A DNA stretch of 64,000 bases. It comes from Sinotaia quadrata. Its lineage: Eukaryota > Mollusca > Gastropoda > Architaenioglossa > Viviparidae. A program made the position numbers and the translations under genes. The notes beneath the pieces were generated by a model. The model saw nothing but the letters and a program-made list of their open reading frames with translations. It had not been told where the DNA came from and searched no databases. This document shows, piece after piece, positions 27,199 through 42,100 of this stretch. The stretch spans positions 38,191,117 to 38,255,116 of the forward strand of contig CM054179.1 of the NCBI GenBank assembly GCA_028829895.1, read 5' to 3'. Positions within the stretch are counted from its first letter, which is position 1; the number at the start of each line of letters is the position of its first letter.

Positions 27199-30100
27199 AG
27201 AAAACAAACTAAAATGTGGTATCTATTATTATCTTAGTTGAGAAGTATATTTTCTAAGGTGTAAAAAAGTGTAAGAATGGAGTAGATGTGATCAGCTGAA
27301 CTTAGAGAATAATATTCCTTTGAACACTTCTATCTACTAGTTGATTAGTTCTGAAATTCATAATTAGCACCAACACAAGTATTTTTGAATCTGATGCAGC
27401 AATTAATCACAGTGTCTTCCTGAATGAAATTAACACTGTGCATTTAATTAACAAATAATTTTGTCCAATCTTTAATATATAGGGTGTTTCAAAAGTCACA
27501 CAACTGAATACAAAATACATAACACACACGAAGGAATTTAGTCTGACTATAGAATCACACAACCTATGTAACACCCAGTTAATAAATAACTTATACTGAA
27601 TATATATATATATATATCACATGATCCCAAATAAGTAATATGGTTATTAAATAATGTACATTGAATATATATCACACATCCCAAATACAAAACATTCTAT
27701 TGAGTAACTTACACTGAGGGAATATAACAGGAGTTGGATGTTATCAAGTTGCCTTCATGCAAGCACACTGTGATAAACCTATGAGGGTTTCCAGAAACAC
27801 AATACAAGGTCAGCAGAGTGATGGAGCAATGTAATGCCTTTGATGGCTAGTGTAATGCTGTACTTTAAATGCATCCAAATATCTGGAGCAGTTAATATAT
27901 AGTAGGAGTCAAAGTTTTAAGCAACCTCATAATAAAATAAAGAATGAAGCCAAGTCTAGAGATCATAGTCAGCTGAGTGAAATATGCAAAGGCTCAGGAT
28001 GAAATGGAGGATTGCCTGATTTTGCCAAGACCCTGTTAAAAAGGTTTGAGACTAACTAATAAAAAAGGTCCAATGAGTTAGTGAGATATAAATAAACAGC
28101 AAAAGAAATAAACCCATTTATTAAAATGCAATCTGACCACAACATATTTACACTGTGTAACTTTACAGTGAAAGACGAGTTGTTGGTCAAAATCAAAAGA
28201 AAGATTGGCTGAGATTATTATGGCAAGTCATTGTTACTAAACTACACCAGTTAACAGATACTAGGCTCTGATATCTCAATTAATCATTCCAAACAAAATT
28301 TTTTTAATATGGTTGTTAAATATAAAAAACCAAATCCTAAAAAAAAAGTCAAACAACAAAAAAACAGTGCTGTGTGCAAAATGTTTAGCAACCCAAATTC
28401 TAAGAACAAAACACACCTTACTGCCTTCAAGTTGTTGGCTGCTGACATTTACCAGCATACATTATATGCACGTCTAAATGTTTAGCAACCCAAACTATTG
28501 GAGAACAAAAAATACTTTGTATAAAGCAAGTAAAAGAGAAAGAGGAGAGAGAGTGAAAAAAAATAGTTATACAGTTTTGAGCAAAAGAAATGTGTCTCTG
28601 TTGAAGAAGACAAAATAGTTACAATTCAATAGTTCAACTTATACTGAACCATAGTGAAGCCAATTGCCAATGACAGACATTGTATATTATAGGAGGATAA
28701 CACATCACTAGTCCATTATAATCATGGACAAAATTTCAGTGATTAAAGAAAAAGGTTTCAATTAAATGCAGGACATTACTCTATATGTACTTTATAAATG
28801 CATACAATACTAATTCATTGTTGTTGCTAGAGTTTAGACCTGATAAACATACAGTTTGCCTTCCAGAAACATAGTGGCTATTGAAAGCCATGCATGTGGT
28901 CTAGTTTTCAGGACATGGAATAATTTTATGTTATGTTCAAGTTCTACAAGGAGACCCAACGTGTGGTCTGTAAACCCCAAAGAGTGTCAAGAGTATATTT
29001 GTAGCCTGAAAGCTATTCACATTTTAATTTTTGAAAAGAGTAAATTTTCTTTTTTAAAATTTTCATCTGTTCAAAATGTTTTTTAAAAAAATTAAAACAC
29101 TTATCAATCTGATACCAGTTATGGTGCACATGCATTTATGACAATCACTAACTTGAGAGCATCTTTTATTAGCATTTCAGCATCAAAGTTTAGTTTACTG
29201 GTCTGATTTTGTTCTCTATCTCAGAAAATTGCTAAGCAAATAAACCATTTATACATACACAGCAATTATAATAAATACTCATTCATTCTTTCCTAATAAT
29301 GTTAGCACACATCTTTAACTTCATTGTTAATGACCTGAGCATGAAAATGTTTTTAATTTATTTATTTTGGGCCAAGTAAGTTACTCATCAGTGACCGTGT
29401 TTTAGTATAGTATTGCTATTTTCCTACATAAAGCTTACAAATAGCATTATTTATGAATATTTAATGATTACTGGAAAGTTTTTAAGAAAAACACAATCTC
29501 TGCTTATTAAAAATATATGTACAATTAGTTTCCCAGTGATGAGAAATAATAAATAGCAGCTATAAATATTTAACCTTACTTCCAATTTTTGTATTTATTA
29601 AAGAAATGATTTTTTTGTATTTATTAAAGAAATGATCCTTCTCCCATTAATGAAAACAAAAATGCCATTCTTTCTATAGGGAAACAAAGCTGACACTGAG
29701 TGCTGTATACAAGTGCTACAACAGACTTCTTTGAAAATAACTGATTTCAACTGAGAGCACAACTAGAGAACTTTATTTTGCCTCCACAATCATATTTCAA
29801 CTCAGAAGCTTCATCAATAACATGGAGTCATTGTGTGGTAAAGTGACTGGCATCATTACCCTGACTACAGTGTGAAAATGTTACAAAGTTCATTAATAAT
29901 ATGGAGCCATTTTATGGTAAAGTGATTGACATCTCCACACTGACTAAAATACATGTATTACAAAGTTCACCAAGGTAATCAGAATAAGAAAATAAATGTA
30001 CAACAAAAGATGTAAATGTAAAATTAAAGAAATTATGGTTCCGATAATCTTTAATTAATAAATTAATATGTTATAGCCTTAGTGCAATTTAATAATAATG

Positions 30101-33100
30101 TAGCAACTTTTCTGTTCAGGTGGTAAAATACATCATAATAATCATAAGATAAAATTAGGAAAAACTCTTTATTCTATATTCTAAATCTTTGCTATATTAC
30201 ACCTGTTAATAATAATCTCTTAAAACATGCACTTTTTTTCTGGTTTTCTTTTTTGTTGAGGGCTGTGCTTTATTGCAGCTAGGAATTCTATTGTTTTAAC
30301 AAATTCTGCTGTTGTATGATCATAGTCAAGACTGTTCAAAGGTAATTATCAGGCTTCATGTAGCACATGTGACAAAGTGGAATTTGAAGTAAGTATAGTA
30401 CATATATAATTTCCATGCTTTTGTTCAACATTAATTTATGAGGTTTTGGGTAGCACACTGAAATATACTGATTAACTGACCAGGTTATCAGTGTAACTAT
30501 GAAAAAGGAAATTATTATGATTAACATAATGCAAAAAATAAAAAAATCCCACACAAATAATGAACATGACCAGATGAAGTTAATAAAAAGAATGTTTACA
30601 ACTAATAGACTCCATACAACTTAACATAAGTAATAAATTTGGCCAAATCAATGTGTGTAAAAAAGAATGATTATAATGAACCGAATGCATAAAATTCAAT
30701 ATATGACTAGTAAATATAACTAGATTAAACAATGTAAAAAGAACCTGTAACCTCAAAAAGGAAAACAATAAAAAACAAGCCAACATTTTAACCATGTAAA
30801 AAGAACCTGTAACCTCAAAAAGGAAAACAATAGAAAACAAGCCAACATTTTAACCATGTAAAAAGAGCCTGTAACCTCAACAAGGAAAACAATAGAAAAC
30901 AAGCCAATATTTTAACCATGTAAAAAGAACCTGTAACCTCAAAAAGGAAAACAATAGAAAACAAGCCAACATTTTAAGCCCAGAATTAGAAATGCCAATA
31001 TAACTGCATATCAGGAAGTGACTTGCTACTATAAACATGACAGATATGTTTGAAAGCATCACAAACTGAATAAAAATAGGTTTTAGAATTTGATGTCTGA
31101 CTCTACAAGTATAAGAAAGTAAAAACAAATACCAACGGTATACACAGACACATATATTCACATATACACACAAAACAAGTTTATGTTTCATTACAAAAAT
31201 GTTATTACAAACCCCTCAAAAGTGAATAATAAATAAAGACCAGAACTAATACTAGTGTAAAATCAAAGTATGATGCTTAATAATGAATATCTAATTAGAA
31301 CAAAATTATGACCGCCACTAACAAAACAAAAAAAGTAAATATATAACAAATCTAAAAATCAAAGCAATTAACAAAATGAAAAAAATGGTAAACATTAAAA
31401 AAATGTAGCACACTAAAACAGAATAATTTTTAAACATTTTTTATTTTAAAAGCATGTCCACTAGTTAGGAGATAAAATATCATGAATGGAAAAAGACAAT
31501 GAAATACAAAAAACCAATGACAGATGCTTCTGGCCCCAGGGCTATTAAATATAAAGCCTCAGTCATTTTCTTTTTCCACATGTATTTTAGTAAAACCATG
31601 CATTATTTCTAAGTTTCAAACATGTCTTGACACTTAAAGAGTGACAAATTAGTTTAAATCATTATTGTAAAGAAGCTACACCACAACAGTGTCCTGCTTT
31701 AATGAAGTGAGAATGTCCGATGTAGCATTTCAGTGACTGGATTTGGTTTAAAAGGTAAAGAGAGCTTTTTGCTAAGAACAGAATCAATCATTATTAGAAG
31801 GAGAAAAAATACTATGATTAAACAGGAACCAATTTCCCAATAACCACGAGAGATGAGCATCTGCAAGCCACATTTGTACTTCTGTAAGATGAATGCAGAG
31901 AATTTCCCATACTTCAGTGCCTTCAAACGAGCCAGCTCTTGCCGTGCCTATAGGTTAGGAAATAATGTACAGCTTGCAAGTAAACATTATTTTCCCACCA
32001 GTGTGCTTGTTGCTGCTATTTCCAAGTATTAATTATGTGCCTGTTTTAGCATTTAACAACTTAAGCCAGAAAAGCACTTTATTAAACGCAAGTACACAGT
32101 AGAGAAAATATTGTTTAAGTACTAAAATAAGCACCAAAAATGGCATCTACTGTACATACAAGTAAAAGATTGCTTTGTTTATTCATTCATCAAAGGAGCA
32201 TTTGTTAAAATACATCTACTTATATCTGGTATGTAAGTATTCAACTGGTGATAAAAAACAAAGATAGGCATTATATTTTGATTTAGATGATTCATCCAAG
32301 CATATTAAATGTTAATAATACCATAACAATACTACGGCTATATTCTGTTCAATACATTAGATGGAATAGGAAAAGAGCAAAGTGTGCAAAGACTAAGAAC
32401 AATGAAGTGAGAAATGTATTACAGATAAATACTATTCATAATAAGAAAGTAAATACTAACAAATATTATGATAAGTAAATATAAAACTGCATCATAATCC
32501 ATTTAGAAAATAAAAATTGTGACTAAGAACTAATTATCACAACTAATAATAAATATTAATATCAGCAAGAAAATAAGAAATGAAATAAAATATAAATATC
32601 AAGTTTAAAGAGCCCCTACTCAGTCAACTTAATCATTTCCTAAGAAACTAAATGATAAAGCATCTTAAATTTAAGACTTCTGACATAAACCAAGCACTAT
32701 AAAAATAGGAAAATACTTTTTACCTAGTAAATCTTTTTTTCAAATAGTCAAAATTAAAATAACAAAATGAGCACAAACTAGTATTTTTTGAGCAGTCTGA
32801 CATTGCAGTGTCAAGCCTTGAATAGTTAGTTCATGCTGTTACTCTTACTAAATTTTAGCCCAGAGCCACTCAGAAAAAATTTCTTTTGTACATTTTGCAA
32901 TAGTCATTCATTACTGTTGTTATGATTGTATTGTCTTGATGAAGAATTTTTGTTAAAATGTCAATTTGTTCAATTATTTTATATTGTACAAAGCATTTTA
33001 TATTGTATATTTAGAAAGAATTTTCAATTTTCCCTGATTCCTTTAATTATGGCCTTATTAAAATAAATCTTTTTAAATGTCAGTGATAACAACCATTAAA

Positions 33101-36100
33101 CAATTATGTATACCACATTTTACTCCAGCAGAACTGTGAAAGCTACATCTGTTTAGAATGAATTTTTCATTTATTTGTTTTCATTTATAATTACAACAAA
33201 TAATATTTACCGACACAGTCAAAATCAGGCACCACAAAATACATTCTTTCCAGAAGCAAGCCTCTAAGTAGAGAATTTCACCAACAGTCAAACTTTATTA
33301 TGAAGGGGCTGTTTAAACTATATGTCAGTTTAGTTCAAAATTCAATCAATGAAAAGATTTTTTTTAAAAAAGATAAAACTGCAAAGCAGTCAATATTTGT
33401 GAACAACTAATGCTTTTTGTTGAGGGGTTTACACAGTCCAATGCATTGTTCAATTGGATGAATCTTTCCAGTTAAATGAAGTGTTTTATATGTTTAAATT
33501 CTATGAAAGCTATATTTTAGTGGAGTTTTATATAATTAAATAGATATAATTGTAATAAGAACATCCATCTTCTTAAATAAAACTATTCTGAGTGAACTAG
33601 TAAAAACATTGCTGATAAAAGAATTCTTTCTAAACTGAATCCTTACTTTATTGCAATCAACTTAAAAAAAAAATCTCCAACCCCTTATTCTCAATCTTAT
33701 CTCCCCATGGCATCAAACAAGCTTTCATTTAAATTTGTTTATGACAAAGGTTATATCAATATATTAATTATTTAAGAATATGAGTTGCATTTAAAGATTT
33801 CACTTGTCTAATAAAAAAAAATGATGATAAATTTATTCTAACAAATTAGTTTTATTAGTGCTATTTTCCAAATCCAAATTAGTCAATATATAGCTCTATA
33901 ATCTTAACATTATACTGCATTTATTATTACTGATCAAAGATAATACAACTCGTTCTAGTTTTCTTTTCCAATCTATTTTTTCCCCTTTCTCTTATGATAT
34001 TATACCCATTGTACTAAAAGAAAGTTACTGTCATAACTGATGTGTGAGACAAGTCATGATTGGATAATTAGAACTCGGTAAATTTTACTTTTATGGTTGT
34101 TACAACTATTTTATTGAATAGTTCATGCTATGCAATATTATGCGTTCAACTCAATACATGTAATAGTATTAAAAATCAAAACAATTGAAGAATATCTGTT
34201 ACTCTTATGAAATAATATTTGTAAGACTGATACTGTAATACATGCTATACAAATACAATATGTTCAACTCAAAGATGGACAAAAAGCCCCATATTTTAAA
34301 AAATATTTTTTCCTCCCATGTTATTTGATTTGTTGTTCTGATACTGTAAATATATGCTATACAATGTAATGTGTTCAACTCATTTGAAAGCATTAGAGCA
34401 TTTATTTTATTTTAAGAAATTGTAAATTATTATATCTTTATTATTTCACTGGATTCCACACCACCAAGACATTTCAGGACTCAATGGACTGGGCAGTTGT
34501 AAACTCCACATAAAAACTGAAGAAGGTATTAGACTTAATTATGATAAATACTAATACTAGCAAGAAAGAGAAATTATTCATGACAATATGGCATGTTGTC
34601 ATTTGTTGCAATTAATGTGACACAATGCTTGATTTGGAACATAACAAAAGTTATAACAAAAGTTATGACTTGACCTTTAAGGAGTAACAAATCAGCTTAA
34701 ATAATGTACAAAAGTAACTCTTGCACAGTAATACATCTTAAGCAATTAACTATGCCTACTTTAGCAGATTTTTGACTCATATTTGTCAAATGTGTACTTT
34801 CTGAATGTTTGAAATGATATACATGTATATTATATGCTACAATTGAAAAGATAGCAAATAATTTTCAGATTTAAACATTTTTTTTTAGTACCAAAAATCT
34901 ATATCATTGAATTTTTCCAGCTTAGAGGTCAAATCAACAAACATGAAAGTAAACAACAAAACTCCTTTCTGTTTGTTTGTCAACCCATGACAGTATGTTG
35001 TAAAATTTTTAGAAATGACTCTAAATTTTTCTCGAATTTCACTGTCAGCCTATGTTATTTTAAAAAAAATACCGATAACCCCATTTTACATTTTAATTCA
35101 AGGTGCAGATAAAGATCTGACTCACAATGTATGGAGTCAACAATACAAGAACCACAAAGGATTGACAAATATACTAAAACAATTTGAAGAATAAGTAAAA
35201 ACAGTACTTTCTTAGTAAAATCAATTAACAGTAAAACTAGAACAATAATGGAAAAAGTTTCCCACAGGGAGGCACACCTGTCTGCCACGAATATGCTTCT
35301 GTATGATGATAACAGCCAAAATATATTGCCTCAGTTCCTTCAAATGAACCAGCTGTCGTCGTGCCTAAAGTTTAGGAAATATTGTACAATTGGCAAGTAA
35401 ACCTTGTTTTTTCTATCAGTTTTGCCTTTTCCTCTTGTGCATTTGTGTGCATGTACATGCATGCATACATGTGTGTGTGTGTTTGTCTAAACATTTAACA
35501 CCATAAACTCTCATCATAAACAAGTAAACAGGATAGTGGTGAACTGTTGTATTAAAATAATTTCATTAGGGGACAGAATAAACCACTTTCAGATTAACAG
35601 TTTAACTGATGGCGAGAAACAAAAATAAACTATATGCACAAGTCAACGGCTTGCTTCTTTAAAGAATACATCATGTATCAAATGAACTATTACATACTTT
35701 GAAAGAATACACATCTTGTACAGGGTTAAAAGGAAAAAGAATTAAATTAATACCAGACAATTAATCCATGCATACTATTAATATACAATATAATCTATTT
35801 TAACACTGTTACTAAGCGCTAGAAGTATTATCTAGCATAAAAATTTCCAAAGACAAAGAATCCAAGCTGAATCAGAGTTATTAATATAAAACTGTTAATA
35901 TAAAAATATTGTTAAATGCAAAACAAGACATAATAAATGAATTTAAATGGCATCAAAATTGCAAACACAACAGAAAGTAACATTGTGTATAAGAACAAAT
36001 GTTAGAACAGATTACAGGTCTCTCATTATTATATGTATGAGCAAATAACAATAACAACTAAGATAATAATTTTGTTTAGAAAATAGAATGACATTGAAAT

Positions 36101-39100
36101 TAAAATTTAAAGTTATATTTTACAATAAAACACTGTTACATTATTTAGCGGGAAATTTGACATCTATAATAAAAAGGAAAACGATAAAACAAAGTAATAA
36201 TTAATGTTAGGATATTTGCAGAGTTATTAAGCAAATAACAGTCACTGCATTTATGTCATGCATAATTAAAGTCAAACCATGCAGAATGTCCATCAACAGT
36301 AGGTCCTGAACTTTGAAGAGTTATAAATCAACAAACTAACTCACCAACAAACTATATGGCAATAGAGTTTCATCTTAACTGCTAATCATGACTTTAATTT
36401 GAAGCATACAATAGGAGAACAATGTGCTAAGAACAAAACCAATGACAGTAAAACCACAAGAAACTGGAACAACACCCCAACATGAACTCAAATAAAAAAG
36501 AATAAATTTTTGAACAATAAAAAATGAGGCACACCTGCATGCCTCGAAAGTACTTCTGTATGATGACTGCAGACAATACTTGAAGCTTTAGTTTCTTTAA
36601 ATGAGCCAATTCTTGCCGTGCCTAGGAGTTAGGAAATAATGTACAACTTGCAAGAAAACACTATATCCCCAAATGTCACTCACTGCATGTTGATGACATT
36701 TCTAAAAGTATAAATTATGTGCATTCAGCATCACAAATCATTGAAACAGTAAAGACAACTCATCAAAAACAACCCACCCACCCCAGAAAATCTGCACACA
36801 GCTCTGAACATTTAATGTATTTAGCACAATTACTGAATAGTTAAATGTAAACCACATATATGTTTTAATAGTAATAATTAATGTTAGGATATTTGCAGAG
36901 TTATTAAGCAAATAACAGTCACTGCATTTATGTCATGCATAATTAAAGTCAAACCATGCAGAATGTCTATCAATAGTAGGTCCTGAACTTTGAAGAGTTA
37001 TAAATCAACAAACTAACTCACCAACAAACTATATGGCAATAGAGTTTCATCTTAACTGCTAATCACAACTTTAATTTGAAGCATACAAAAGGAGAACAAT
37101 GTGCTAAGAACAAAACCAATGACAGTAAAACCACAAGAAACTGGAACAACACCACCAACAAGAACTCAAATAAAAAAAAAAATTTTTGAACAATAAAAAA
37201 TGAGGCACACCTGCATGCCTCGAAAGTACTTCTGTATGATGACTGCAGACAATACTTGAAGCTTTAGTTTCTTTAAATGAGCCAATTCTTGCCGTGCCTA
37301 GGAGTTAGGAAATAATGTACAACTTGCAAGAAAACACTATTTCCCCAAATGTCACTCACTGCATGTTGATGACATTTCTAAAAGTATAAATTATGTGCAT
37401 TCAGCATCACAAATCACTGAAACAGTAAAGACAACTCATCAAAAGCAACCCACCCACCCCAGAAAATCTGTACACTGCTCTGAACATTTAATGTATTTAG
37501 CACAATTACTGAATAGTTAAATGTAAACCACATATATGTTTCGATAACATAAAGGATAAAGCAAACTAAAAGAAGTCAACGACTAGCTTGCCACAAATAA
37601 AACATACTGGGAGTTTAAATTGCCATTATACTACATAAAAATTAACTGTATTGTAAGGAGGAAAAGAAAATGCATAGCACCAAAAAGATAAATCATGCAT
37701 CAAATTGGATAATACAGCTATAATATGACCATGTTATAGCTCATCATGTAAATTGATAAAATATATAAAAAAGAATAAAGAACAAAAATAAAAATACAAA
37801 TAAAAGTTTAAAATATTACTACAAATGTGAAAGAAATCATTTATTAAATAATAAATAAGACCATAATGATGAGTAATAAGATGAGAAATAAAAAATAAGT
37901 TATAGCACTTTCTTACAATTGTTTAAGAAAGAACATTAAACAAATATTGGGATTAAAATTAATCAAATGATCAAATGGTGAATAACAAACAAAAAGTAAA
38001 ACTGCAGAGTCAATACTAGTGAACAAATCCTATGAGGAAGAAAAATAAAGTAATACTTAGAAATGAATTAAGGCCACACAACCACCAAAGTTAAATAAAC
38101 AATTTAATTGGAATATTTTATATTTCTTTATAAAATATTTCCAAGAAAATTTTCTTAAATCAAACATAAAAATTAACATGAACCAATAAGATACATACAG
38201 TCTTCTGAGGTTTTGTTAGAAATCCTAAGTAGTTTTGTTATTATTTCAAGCTATTATGAAAGTGAAATTATACATGACTTTCAGGCAAGAAAACATATAT
38301 TACTGTGACCATTAGCCAAATCCACTTAAGCCATTAGTTTAAAAAAGGACACTACAACGGCATGCTATGTTATCAATTAATCAGCTCTGACACAGTTATC
38401 TCAATGCTCAATGTGAGCATTTGGAGCATTAGGTAAGGAAAGCTTTTCACTACAAACAAACTCTAACATTAGTACAACCAGGAAAAACAGGGACATGAAA
38501 GTGAACAAATTTCCCAAAAGGGAGGCACACCTGCATGCCACGAGAATACTTCTGTATGACGATTGCAGCCAATTTCCGACGTTTCTGTTCCTTCAAACGG
38601 GCCAGCTCTTGCCGTGCCTACAGGTTAGGAAATAATGCACAACTTGCAAATAAACATACATTTTTATCAACTTTGCTTTTAAGATCATTAAAAATTAAAA
38701 AAATATATATGTAAAATAGTGATGTTCTTAGCTACAAAATGTTTCTCAATACTCAAAAAGTTTTCTTATTGAAATAATATAAAAAAATGCTTTATTTTTT
38801 TCTTCCTGATTCATTTAATAAATAATTACATGTGTGCTTGCATATGCACACATATATGCATGCATGCGCGCACAAACACACACACACACACACACACGCG
38901 GGTTGGCAATCTGTCACGAGTGCTGCGCAAAGTAATGAGTGCTATGCAGAACCTTGCATAACATCTCCATCTTTTCAAATAGGCCAACACCTAATTTTCT
39001 AAGATCCACTGAGCACAAAGGGTTAAATAGTTATTTTATATGTAGTGTAGGTTTATTTTAAAGAAAAACATGATGCTAAGTATTAAATGTTGCCTGCCAA

Positions 39101-42100
39101 ATATGAATTATTTACCATCATTTAAATATTGCATTCCAAATATGATTATTTACTATCATTTAATTTTTTGTTTTTCTAATGATGTGTGTCATTAAAAATC
39201 ACTCCACCTGCCAGGCAAATAAGTGTGTTGAGATCGCTGACCCCTGGTATACAGTCATTAAATGTGAAGATAAAGATAAGAATTTTATTTTTTTTTAAAA
39301 GTATACTTACAGTATCCACCTTCTATATTTTTACACTATCCACTCTCATTATTTAGCTAGCTATGCACATATTCTTTTACATACATATTACATTAATGCA
39401 TGGTGAGAGAGAAGTCACCATACCCCTAGGCAATGATATTACAAATAGTAATGTTGAAAAAATTCAGCCAATTGTAAAAAGATAATGTTTGGTTGTCTTA
39501 AGCAATCATTAGTTAAACAGAACTTAGTGTTATAGCTGTGTTGAAGAGAGTTCACTTCAGTTTAGTTGTGATAATGGTTGTCTTAAGCAGTCATTAGTTA
39601 AACAGAACTTTGTGGCAGTGTTGTGAAGAAGCAATCACCACCATTATGCCACAAATACAGTCAAAGTTGTCATGTTAAGCATGACACTGTATTAGATTTC
39701 CTAAATCATGACAGTGTAAGTACATATCTTATCAAGATATTTTTTAAAGTTAAACAACAACCTTAAATATCCATTTCAATTGGGAATTTCCCTTGTGTAC
39801 TGTTTTAAACATACTTTTTTTTACAAAATATATGTTAGGCAATTTTTACAATAGAATTAAAAGAATTATCATGCACAAATCAAAAACCTGACAACACAAG
39901 CAAGAAATGATTTCTGACAATCTTATAATTTCAAAGGAACTGATAAAAACCAACCTATACAGCCACCACCACTTCACACACAAACATGAAAGAAGAAAAA
40001 AAGAAAAGAAAAAACAAAAGTTAAAAACAGGAAAATTAAAAAAGATATGTAAGTATATCATATGCATTAGAATTTTGTTAATCTATGTGATTAAGAATTA
40101 CATAATTAAATTATAACTTATTTTTTGAAAACATTAATACTATATTTTATTTGCAGATAGTCAATAAATTAATAACAATGAATGATTTAAACTATGGTTT
40201 TCCGCAACACTGGTATAAGTTTGTCTTAAAAGACTGCAGTGTTTTGAGAAATCCAGACAATAGTTTTCATAAAATATAATTGTAGATTTAGAATTATCTC
40301 AAGAAGTAGTCATTAGGAATTCCATGCACTAATATTTGTCAGCTTTTTATCATATAATGTGCACCTGCACAGATTATAAAAAGTATGCTGGTACATGCAA
40401 CAATAAATTTAAAACTAAAGTTCAACTTTTTATTCCTCACTTACTACATTTCAATTCAAAATTTCAGCACAATCCATCTAAATCTGTAGACTGTCATCAA
40501 TTTTACTTCAATCAAAGTCAGGTTTCATCAGGTATACACCTTCATCTCAATTATTATAAACTAAACTAACATAATTTGCAATACAGGGCTCTTAATCTTA
40601 ATCATAAATGCACATACACATGGTTTGTATTGGTATCAATTTTTATATTCAGTCGATACAAGCAAAACTCCCCAAAAGCTAACATAAATCAGCAATTAAA
40701 AAAAGTAATAAAAAATCATTTTTTCCCCTATTAATTAATTAGACATTTATTGAATTTTTTAAAAAAAATGCTTTTTATTTGTTTTAAATAAACAAAAAGT
40801 CAAACTTAGATAAAACTGAAAAAGAAATTAAAATCTAAAGAATAAATAGTCAATTAATTCAGCAGTTACACTATATTTTCATAAGAACATATACTAATTG
40901 GAAGATATTCTTAGGTATTAAGATGCCTTTTCTTTAAACTTTAAAGATTTGGCTTTCAGGCAGGTGCATATGCAAATATGCAAATATTCTTCATAATTAT
41001 TTAAGTTACCAGTATGTTGTTTAAACTGATAATTTCACTGTATATCTGAGCGAAGACAACAGCAATTGTACAGATAACAGGATACAGACTTATTCATTCT
41101 TTAATGCTGATCAAAATTATCAGTTCATTTATTCTGTTAGATTGTTGTGTCAAACTATTGAAAATGACTGTGACAGTTTACATGAATGAAATTACATATG
41201 ATGATAAATAGTAAAAATAATAAATCAATCTAGACAAATCTGAAATGTTTCATTTCATACCTGAGTAATGGGAAGTAATAAGACATAATTCAACCTAAAC
41301 AAATCACACTTACTGACAATTTAAGGTGGCTTGAAGTCACTGATAAACAGCAATCCATACATTTGCTGTTAATTATCATCTTTGAACATTATTATTATTG
41401 TTATTATAAATTATTTGGACTATAGAAAAGGAACATTAGAAAATAAGGTATCAAGCAAATAAAATCATGTCTTTGATGTGAATTGTAATATATAATGATT
41501 TTTTTCCAGTTAAATAAAAGCAAAATGAGCTTATATTCTTGAAAAAAATCCAATTTAAGTGTCAAAATGTGACAACTAGCTTGAGGTTCAGGCTCGGCAA
41601 CCAGAATGAATTAAAGTGTTTCTTGTTTGCTCACATCAATTTAGCAACAACAGACAGCAAAGTACAATAAGCTCCACAAACTGAACCTAAGTGCAGTGTA
41701 TTGTTGAATGAAATCCTGGTTATATTTAATAATAGTTGAAATATGCAAAATTATACACAGAGATAGAGAGGCATATATATGCACACACATAATTTCCACT
41801 GATAGCTTTTAGCTTTGTGATAGTGCAGCATATCAGTATGTAACACCCATACATAACTACAATATTTATTAACATATATGAAGTGTTTTTGGAAAAAAAT
41901 GATTGCACAAATCATTTTGCAAACAATCTAACAAAATCAAGTAAATATCAGAATCACAGAACATTTTACAAGAGAACAAATAATCCTAAAAATCACTAAA
42001 TAATAAAATGCATTAAAAAAATGAAATAACAATTTTTCAAAATACTTTTCTAATGCATAATTACAAGACTGTACATGTAATTAAGTAAGTATAATTAGCA

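Larger units (their letters stand above)
25564..31860 (-). other. MYO1B: Long neck intron, 3' part
   Basis: AT-rich, 6.3 kb. Contains (CA)n at about 27155-27196, two related units with (TA)n at 27.54-27.71 kb, a mariner-like end sequence near 27481 and a 63-bp minisatellite at 30.72-30.98 kb. No gene seen. Open frames on the plus strand opposite the exon at 25.4-25.6 kb are shadows of it. Confidence -1.
36194..37546. repeat. MYO1B: Tandem duplication, about 677-bp unit, carrying an IQ exon
   Basis: Unit 1 runs about 36194-36870 and unit 2 about 36871-37546. Both start gtaataattaatgttaggat and end near accacatatatgttt. I count roughly 15 substitutions plus small indels in A runs; the 87-bp exons at 36535 and 37211 are identical. 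The units abut directly. Confidence -1.

Noticed and set aside
31699..31860. Read-through of the decayed IQ exon gives a hydrophobic, membrane-like C-terminus
   Set aside because: The intact cassette at 36.5 kb shows the same effect when read into its intron. The T-rich intron strand codes for Leu, Ile and Phe by composition, so no real tail is implied.
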